Source: Firmicutes bacterium ZCTH02-B6
GTDB lineage: Bacteria > Bacillota > Limnochordia > Limnochordales > ZCTH02-B6
Assembly (NCBI GenBank): GCA_002159155.1
Contig: LZRQ01000112.1
Span: 1 to 10,996, forward strand
Direction: 5' to 3'
DNA length: 10,996 nucleotides
Shown here: one piece after another, positions 6,762-10,996 of the stretch
Position numbering within the stretch: the stretch's first letter is position 1
How the letters are laid out: each line of letters begins with the position of its first letter
Program-made: the position numbers and the translations under genes
The notes under the pieces: generated by a model
The model's input: only the letters and a program-made list of their open reading frames with translations
The model's database searches: none
What the model was told of the DNA's origin: nothing

Positions 6762-6945
6762 TTCCATAGGCGATTGTCCCAAAGGCAGTCCGTCAAACGA
6801 CAACTGACGGCATAGGTTCTCGCAAGCCATGCCGCTTCACTGTGGAAGCATGATGTAACGAGCCTGATGGGGTGGACCTGATGGCGGTTGTTCGGCCGGG
6901 GTGACTACAGCGAACAGGCCTCGCGGGCCCGCGGGGCCGCGCGCC

Positions 6946-7410
6946 TTACGCCGCGGAGCGGCGCAGCGCCCGGCCCCACACGAGCGCGATGACGGTGATC
7001 AGCACCCACGAGGTGAGGCACCAGATGCAGTAGGCCCCGATGACAAAGGCTTCAAGACCGGTGAGGTAGAGGGAGAACAGCGCTCCGGCCAGGGCCAGGG
7101 AAAATCCCACCGTAGACAGCGGCGTGCCCGGCCGCCGCCACTCCACCAGGAGCACGGCGGCCAGGCTCGTGTACATGAGGGTGCCCAGCAGCGCCACGGG
7201 CACGCCCAGGACCTCTGAGTAAGCGCTGGCGTTGACCGTGACGCAGTCGCCCACCGGGCCGCAGATGAGGGACATCTCGCCCGCCTTGGCGCGCCACAAG
7301 TAGGCCGAGATCCCGGCCCCGATCAGGCTCAAGCCCAAGAGCCCCAGCGGCCAGCGGGCCCGTACGGCCGCTTTAGCGGGCTGCGGCTGCGAGCGCCCGG
7401 TCGATGACAC
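6946..7410 (-). CDS. Vitamin K epoxide reductase (VKOR) family membrane protein
   Basis: Quinone-linked membrane enzyme that reoxidises a DsbA-like partner, the counterpart of DsbB. It is 154 residues with hydrophobic segments near 20-39, 68-90, 103-123 and 126-146, matching the four-helix VKOR core. The loop cysteines are Cys50 and Cys56 in CGPVGDCVTVNAS, and the quinone-proximal CxxC is at 128-131 (YCIWCLTSW). The VKOR-typical segment SEVLGVPVALLGTLMY lies at 65-80. The GTG start at 7410 has GGAGG nine bases upstream. The gene overlaps the end of the DsbA-like gene by 38 bases, so the two are very likely co-translated. All four catalytic cysteines are present, so the enzyme looks intact. 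Confidence 0.93.
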   Translation of the reverse strand: MSSTGRSQPQPAKAAVRARWPLGLLGLSLIGAGISAYLWRAKAGEMSLICGPVGDCVTVNASAYSEVLGVPVALLGTLMYTSLAAVLLVEWRRPGTPLSTVGFSLALAGALFSLYLTGLEAFVIGAYCIWCLTSWVLITVIALVWGRALRRSAA

Positions 7411-8068
7411 CGAAGATGTCCTCCCAGCTGGTCATATTGACGACCTGGCCGTTGACCACAAACGTCGGCGTCCCCAGGATGCCCATACGCACGCCCTGGT
7501 CGTAAGCTTGCCGGACGTGCTGCAGTGACCGTTCACCGTCCAGGCAGTCGCGGAACGCGGTGCCATCCAAGCCCATCTGCCGGGCATAATCGATCAGGTT
7601 GTCCCGGCTGTAGGTGCCGCGGTTGCCGGTCCCTTTCTTGGACATGAGCAACTCCTGGTAGGGCCAGAAGGCGTTCATCTCCATCGCGCAGTAGGCGGCC
7701 TGGGCGGCCAGCACCGACTCCGGCCCGAGAATCGGGAAAAACCGGTACGTGAACTGGACCTTGCCCTCAGCCACGTACTCATCCAGCAGCCGCTTTACCA
7801 CCTGGTCTTTGGCGGTGTGGCAGTGCGGGCACTGGAAGTCAAAATACTCCTCGACGTGCACCGGTGCGTTGGGGGAACCGATACGGGTGCCCTGGGTTGG
7901 AAACTGTTCGTAGTAAGCCGCCGCCCGGGTGATCGTTTCATTGTCTTGCCGGTTGGCCCACCACTGGGCCCCGATGAGCAAGGCCACCAGCACGACGGCG
8001 ACGCCCACCGCCCACTGCAGCGATCCGGACTTGCCCGACTTCGATTTCTTCTTGGACTTGCTGCTCAT
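7373..8068 (-). CDS. Membrane-anchored DsbA-like thiol:disulfide oxidoreductase
   Basis: Introduces disulfides into exported proteins. It is 231 residues, with a very basic N-terminus (KSKKKSKSGKSG) followed by one membrane anchor or uncleaved signal at about 19-36, so the catalytic domain faces outside. The thioredoxin-fold active site CPHC is at residues 80-83 after EEYFDFQ, and the cis-proline loop is GILGTPTFVVNG (196-207). Two further cysteines, 127 and 175, lie in the helical insertion. Two ATGs are possible, at 8074 and 8068. GGGGGG touches the first, so the second, with a 6-base spacing, is chosen. The VKOR gene overlaps the 3' end, giving a complete oxidase and regenerator pair. A 16-bp dyad lies 32 bases upstream. 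Disulfide isomerase activity is an alternative but CPHC favours oxidase. Confidence 0.93.
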   Translation of the reverse strand: MSSKSKKKSKSGKSGSLQWAVGVAVVLVALLIGAQWWANRQDNETITRAAAYYEQFPTQGTRIGSPNAPVHVEEYFDFQCPHCHTAKDQVVKRLLDEYVAEGKVQFTYRFFPILGPESVLAAQAAYCAMEMNAFWPYQELLMSKKGTGNRGTYSRDNLIDYARQMGLDGTAFRDCLDGERSLQHVRQAYDQGVRMGILGTPTFVVNGQVVNMTSWEDIFGVIDRALAAAAR

Positions 8069-8100
8069 GCTCATCCCCCCACGCCGGCATCACGGCCACT

Positions 8101-8116
8101 TTACTTTTGAAAGTAA
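8101..8116. promoter_or_regulatory. 16-bp inverted repeat, candidate operator of the dsbA-VKOR pair
   Basis: TTACTTT-TG-AAAGTAA is a perfect 7+7 dyad in an AT-rich island inside GC-rich DNA, 32 bases upstream of the DsbA-like start. Its size and spacing suit a dimeric winged-helix repressor. Some redox-sensing HxlR/DUF24 or MarR regulators use comparable TTACTTT-type half-sites. The regulator is not in the window. Confidence 0.5.
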
Positions 8117-8117
8117 C

Positions 8118-8308
8118 ATTTCGCCTGGCTCGCCGCCACTCCTTTTATCTCCCAGCACACCGATGAATCCAGTTACCTTTCCGAGGGCGAAACCGCCTGC
8201 CCACCCAGCCTGGACGGCCTGCCCACCCGGCATGCGGCAGGGAAATGCAGAAGCGGCAGGGAGCATCCTCTGAGAGAGGAAAGCTATTGACACAGACGAC
8301 AATGAAAG
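8118..8308. other. Non-coding spacer with two pairs of short direct repeats
   Basis: Between the divergent DsbA-like and DUF123 genes I see no convincing gene or known riboswitch. Two direct repeats stand out: GCCTGCCCACCC at 8195-8206 and 8217-8228, and GCGGCAGGGA at 8234-8243 and 8253-8262. Promoters for both flanking genes should lie here, but no good -35/-10 pair was found. Confidence 0.4.
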
Positions 8309-8334
8309 GGCCGCGGTTCATTCCAACCGCGGCC
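8309..8334. other. Perfect 10-bp stem-loop upstream of the DUF123 gene
   Basis: GGCCGCGGTT and AACCGCGGCC are perfect complements around a 6-base loop (CATTCC). On the minus strand the stem is followed by CTTTCATTG, a poor T-tract. It could end minus-strand transcripts that read through the convergent PPC gene, or act as a leader structure of the plus-strand gene. No full terminator signature is present. Confidence 0.5.
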
Positions 8335-8346
8335 AGCGAAAACACT

Positions 8347-8847
8347 ATGGAGACAAGGAACTCCTTTGACCTCCGGACAACCGGCGCCCGGGCAACGGAC
8401 GCCAGCCGGCTGCAACCCCACCCCGACCACGCCGACAGCGGGCTTTACGTCCTCTGGCTGCAAATCCCGCGCCCTGTGCGGACTGCCGCCGGCAGTCTGG
8501 GGAGCTTCGTCCTTGCGCCGGGACTATACGCGTACATCGGCACCGCCCAACGGCGACGCTCCGCCCGCATCGCCCGCCATCTGAAACCGGAGAAGCCCCT
8601 TCGTTGGCACATCGACTACATAAGACCGCATGCGAACATCGTCGCGGTCTCCCTCGTGGACGGCACCCGCGACGGGGAATGCCGCTTGGCCCGGCTTCTG
8701 GCGCAAACCCTCGACGCCCGAATCGCCGTCCGCCGCTTCGGCGCCAGCGACTGCCGCTGCCCGGGCCACCTGCTCCTCTGCCCGTCCGGGACAAGCCTGG
8801 ATCGCGTCGAGCGGCTAGCCCTTGGCCAACTGGTCCGGCTCGCGTAG
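8347..8847 (+). CDS. DUF123 / COG1833 GIY-YIG-like family protein
   Basis: The only plus-strand gene, 166 residues from the ATG at 8347. Conserved blocks of the DUF123 family appear in order: SGLYVLWLQI (31-40), APGLYAYIGTAQRRRSARIARHL (57-79, the GIY-YIG-like core), RWHIDYIR (86-93), GECRLARLL (110-118) and RFGASDCRCPGHLL (130-143). The family is related to GIY-YIG nucleases and is sometimes fused to endonuclease III, but its substrate is unknown. The start is uncertain. A TTG at 8287 has the only fair ribosome site (GAGAGG) but would place the perfect hairpin at 8309-8334 inside the coding region. The ATG at 8302 has no ribosome site. The first 30 residues look unconserved under any choice. 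The gene ends 32 bases from the stop of the convergent PPC gene. Confidence 0.82.
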   Translation: METRNSFDLRTTGARATDASRLQPHPDHADSGLYVLWLQIPRPVRTAAGSLGSFVLAPGLYAYIGTAQRRRSARIARHLKPEKPLRWHIDYIRPHANIVAVSLVDGTRDGECRLARLLAQTLDARIAVRRFGASDCRCPGHLLLCPSGTSLDRVERLALGQLVRLA

Positions 8848-8879
8848 CGACCGCTCCTCAAGACGCATCGACAACACGT

Positions 8880-10154
8880 CTAATCCGTCGACAAACGGTA
8901 GCGGCCGGTTTCCCCCGGAAAGAACGTTGTGACCACGACCCAATAGATCCCGGTGGAAGGCGGCGTGAAGCGGATTAAGGAGTTGGTGCCGCCGCCCGAG
9001 TCGTCGTCGTAGGCCACCACTTCGCCGAAGTCGTTGAACAGCGCCAGGAAGGCGTCAAAGTCGGCAGACTGCAGCCGGATGGTCAATGGCTCGCCTGCCG
9101 CCGCGTACAGCTCGTAGATGTCACCGTACAGTCCTTCCTCCAGCTCCTGGCTCCCGGGCCCGAGATACCCCGACACGACGTCGCCGCGACGCAAGACGTC
9201 GCCACCGGTTTCCTGAGCCGCCTCCGCCGGGAGCACGCCGTCGGCCAAGCGCACGATGAGCTGCTCGTAGGATACGTAAAAGGTCACACTTCCCTCGAGG
9301 CCAGCCGGCGCCCCGGAGGAGGGGCCGACCACGAGATCCATGGTACCGTACAACTCCCGCATGGCCTGGGCGGGAAACTCGCCGGGCACAAACCAGAAGT
9401 GGCTGGCCATGTCCACCTCAAACCGTACGTCGCCGGGCACAAGCGGGGTGACCCACTGCCGCGACTCGCTCGCTCCCCGCAAGGTCTCGTAAATGTACGC
9501 CGCCCGCACGCCGAGCTCCGGGAGGTCCTCCCAGCCGGCGAACGTCCCCGCCAAGGGACCGACCGGCTCGAGCTGCCCATAGGGGAAGTCCTCGAGGTCC
9601 ACGTCGGGCGTCGCCTGCCATGTGTCGCCCGGTCGCAGCGCCTCGCCCGGCATCTGCTCCAGGGGCGTCAGCGTCCATTCGGCCAGCCAGGATGGCTCCA
9701 CCAGATCGGCGTACTCCTCGGGCACCTGGCTGCCCTCGAGGCGAACGGCTTGATCGCCCTCGATGACGTACGTGACCCGCCACATGTCCGCGGCCAGCGC
9801 CTGAAAGGTGTCCGGATCGATGGGCTGGGCTTCCACCTGAAGACGCGGCGCCCCCGTGGCGGGGTCCGGCGTGAGCACCACGTAGTGAGCCCAAACGGCA
9901 AGAGACGTGGACTGCTCGGCCGCGGCCAGCTCTTCATCGGAGGCGTCAAGGTAAAACCCCGTGCGCTCGAGAATTCCCTGGACGCCCCTCTCCCCGATCA
10001 CGAAGCTAGCCTCCATGCCGGGCACCAGTGTGACAGCCTGGCTCAGTACGAGCTCTTCCCCCGACTGTGCCAACGAGGGTACGGCCCAACCGCTCACCAG
10101 CAAGACGGCGGCGACTAGGGCGTTCAGCCATGGAAACCTCTGCAGATTTTTCAT
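8880..10154 (-). CDS. Exported protein with C-terminal PPC domain
   Basis: A 424-residue exported protein of unknown specific role. A signal peptide spans residues 1-29 (MKNLQRFPW, hydrophobic to 23, cleavage after SLA), without a lipobox cysteine. Residues 30-320 form a large beta-rich region I cannot assign. It includes the segment PGEALRPGDTWQATP, which resembles extracytoplasmic beta-barrel-like domains of uncharacterised secreted proteins. The last roughly 100 residues are a bacterial pre-peptidase C-terminal (PPC) beta-sandwich: GDIYELYAAAGEPLTIRL, then FDAFLALFNDFGEVVAYDDDSGG, then the closing FFPGETGRYRLS. The DDD near 383-385 is the usual calcium-type loop of the family. No catalytic protease motif is visible. 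The ribosome site AGGGGG is 5 bases before the ATG. It follows the other PPC gene by 128 bases, and the two may share a function. Confidence 0.85.
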   Translation of the reverse strand: MKNLQRFPWLNALVAAVLLVSGWAVPSLAQSGEELVLSQAVTLVPGMEASFVIGERGVQGILERTGFYLDASDEELAAAEQSTSLAVWAHYVVLTPDPATGAPRLQVEAQPIDPDTFQALAADMWRVTYVIEGDQAVRLEGSQVPEEYADLVEPSWLAEWTLTPLEQMPGEALRPGDTWQATPDVDLEDFPYGQLEPVGPLAGTFAGWEDLPELGVRAAYIYETLRGASESRQWVTPLVPGDVRFEVDMASHFWFVPGEFPAQAMRELYGTMDLVVGPSSGAPAGLEGSVTFYVSYEQLIVRLADGVLPAEAAQETGGDVLRRGDVVSGYLGPGSQELEEGLYGDIYELYAAAGEPLTIRLQSADFDAFLALFNDFGEVVAYDDDSGGGTNSLIRFTPPSTGIYWVVVTTFFPGETGRYRLSTD

Positions 10155-10282
10155 GATGTCCCCCTACTCTGTGCGGGCGCTCGCTTGAGCTCGCCCAGCG
10201 TCATCGCTTGCCTGCCGCCGACAAGCGGCGGCTCCAAGCCCATGCCTTGCGGTGCGGAGACTCCGCATGCCGGCTCCTCCCG
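10155..10282 (-). other. Structured spacer between the two PPC genes
   Basis: Two perfect stem-loops lie here: GCCGCCG/CGGCGGC around ACAAG at 10214-10232, and TGCGG/CCGCA around AGACT at 10253-10267, 15 bases after the upstream gene's stop. Neither is followed by a T-run. They may stabilise or attenuate a shared transcript; this is inference. Confidence 0.4.
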
Positions 10283-10996
10283 TCAAGGCGCCAGCGTCCG
10301 GGCGAACCGCTCCAGCAACTCTTCTTGCGTCAGCTCCAGCAGCGCGTACAAGGCCGCCTCCGTTTCCATCAGCTCCGCATCGGACATTTGACTGGGGCTT
10401 CGCAGGCGGTTGACGAGCGCCACGATACGGTCAAAATCGATGTCCGGCGCAGAACCCGCGCCCGCGACAGAGAGGACGTAAGAGCCCGTTTCGCCTGGGA
10501 AGACCGATGTGACCATCACCAAGTAGTTGCCGGTGTAAGGCAGCGCCTGCTGGATCAAGGCGTTCGTGCCGCCGGCGGAGTCGTCGTCATAGGCCAGCAC
10601 GTCGCCTTCGTCGTCGAGCAGGTACACCAGCGCGTCAAAATCCCGCGACTCCAAGCGCACGACGGCTTCCTGCCCTGCGGCGCCCTCAAAGCCGTATAGA
10701 TCGGCGTAACGGCCTTGAATGTATACGCTGGCCGGGCCCAGCGCGCCGAAGACGGCTTGGCCCGGGCGCAGGATGAACGATTCATCGCCGTGTTCCGATC
10801 GGGTATCGACGCCGTCGTCCGATGGGGTATCGACCGGTGCGGCCGCCGGCAGTAGTCCGGCGCTGTCGCGGACAGCGGCCTCATCGGCCGGGCGCCGGGG
10901 TGGGATCAAGTCCTCCCCCAACCACCGGACGATGTACCACTCCCAGGCGTTGTACTGGCGGGACCGGCCTGCAAAGTAGGCCGCGAGGGACGACTC
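10283..10996 (-). CDS. PPC-domain protein, N-terminus beyond the window (partial)
   Basis: The frame is open to the window edge. I translated 25 further codons upstream of the TTG at 10921 without a stop, so the true start lies outside. About 237 residues are visible. First comes SSLAAYFAGRSRQYNAWEW and IVRWLGEDLIPP, the likely end of an unidentified upstream domain. Next is a proline/acid-rich linker containing a tandem 8-residue repeat (VDTPSDDG, VDTRSEHG). Then comes a PPC beta-sandwich (ADLYGFEGAAGQEAVVRLES, FDALVYLLDDEGDVLAYDDD, VFPGETGSYVLSV). The end is an acidic helical tail (DAELMETEAALYALLELTQEELLERF). PPC domains usually sit in exported enzymes and can be processed off. No catalytic domain can be seen in this part, so function is open. 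Confidence 0.82.
   Translation of the reverse strand, partial: ESSLAAYFAGRSRQYNAWEWYIVRWLGEDLIPPRRPADEAAVRDSAGLLPAAAPVDTPSDDGVDTRSEHGDESFILRPGQAVFGALGPASVYIQGRYADLYGFEGAAGQEAVVRLESRDFDALVYLLDDEGDVLAYDDDSAGGTNALIQQALPYTGNYLVMVTSVFPGETGSYVLSVAGAGSAPDIDFDRIVALVNRLRSPSQMSDAELMETEAALYALLELTQEELLERFARTLAP
10794..10834. repeat. Tandem 24-bp repeat coding for an 8-residue linker repeat
   Basis: TCCGATCGGGTATCGAC at 10794-10810 recurs with one change (C to G) at 10818-10834, a 24-base period. It encodes the two 8-residue units VDTPSDDG and VDTRSEHG in the linker before the PPC domain. Two copies only, so a recent small duplication is likely. Confidence 0.6.

Noticed and set aside
6915..6945. GC-rich inverted repeat (GGCCC-GCG-GGGCC) after the VKOR gene as terminator
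   Set aside because: Only 5 base pairs and no T-run; expected by chance in such GC-rich sequence.
8090..8302. Minus-strand 70-codon frame before the DsbA-like gene
   Set aside because: TTG start without a ribosome site, no recognisable domain, and it runs through the palindrome and repeats of a regulatory spacer.
9399..10118. Plus-strand open frame of 239 codons opposite the PPC gene
   Set aside because: Shadow frame with no recognisable motif and no ribosome site logic.

Overview
The window is GC-rich and gene-dense. Its genes mostly have G-rich Shine-Dalgarno (SD) sequences and several start at GTG. Gene content and codon use suggest a GC-rich, possibly thermophilic member of the Bacillota (Limnochordia, Thermaerobacter or Symbiobacterium type). 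This is inference, because no rRNA or other marker gene is present. Ten genes are recognisable. All lie on the minus strand except one short gene near 8.35-8.85 kb, so the natural reading order runs from high to low coordinates.

10996-8880: two secreted or exported proteins in tandem, the first cut by the window edge. Each carries a bacterial pre-peptidase C-terminal (PPC) domain, and the two PPC domains are about 60% identical over 61 residues by hand alignment. 8347-8847 (+): a DUF123/COG1833 GIY-YIG-like protein, convergent with the PPC gene. Just before it lies a perfect 10-bp stem-loop.

8068-6946: a membrane-anchored DsbA-like thiol oxidoreductase (CPHC) followed by an overlapping VKOR-family membrane protein. 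Together they form a complete extracytoplasmic disulfide-forming pair. A 16-bp dyad sits upstream and is a probable operator.

6699-4132: a sulfur-handling operon of DsrE2-like protein, TusA-like sulfur carrier, sulfide:quinone-reductase-like flavoprotein and DUF1641 protein, closed by a probable terminator. The leader holds a TACCC-N4-GGGTA dyad resembling CsoR/CstR operators, and a long stem-loop placed directly against the SD of the first gene. A plausible scheme is oxidation of sulfide to sulfane sulfur by the flavoprotein, handling of that sulfur by TusA/DsrE2, and repression relieved by a persulfide-sensing CsoR-family repressor that is not in the window.

4008-1: a MurR/RpiR-type regulator with a sugar-phosphate-binding SIS domain, then an AfuA/FbpA-type periplasmic binding protein, then a fused two-domain permease that runs off the left edge. 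The pairing suggests that this transporter, which automatic annotation would call ferric iron, may import a phosphorylated sugar or other organophosphate. The binding-protein/permease spacer is packed with stem-loops. No tRNA, rRNA, CRISPR array, transposon or phage gene was seen, and no gene-free stretch exceeds 300 bases.
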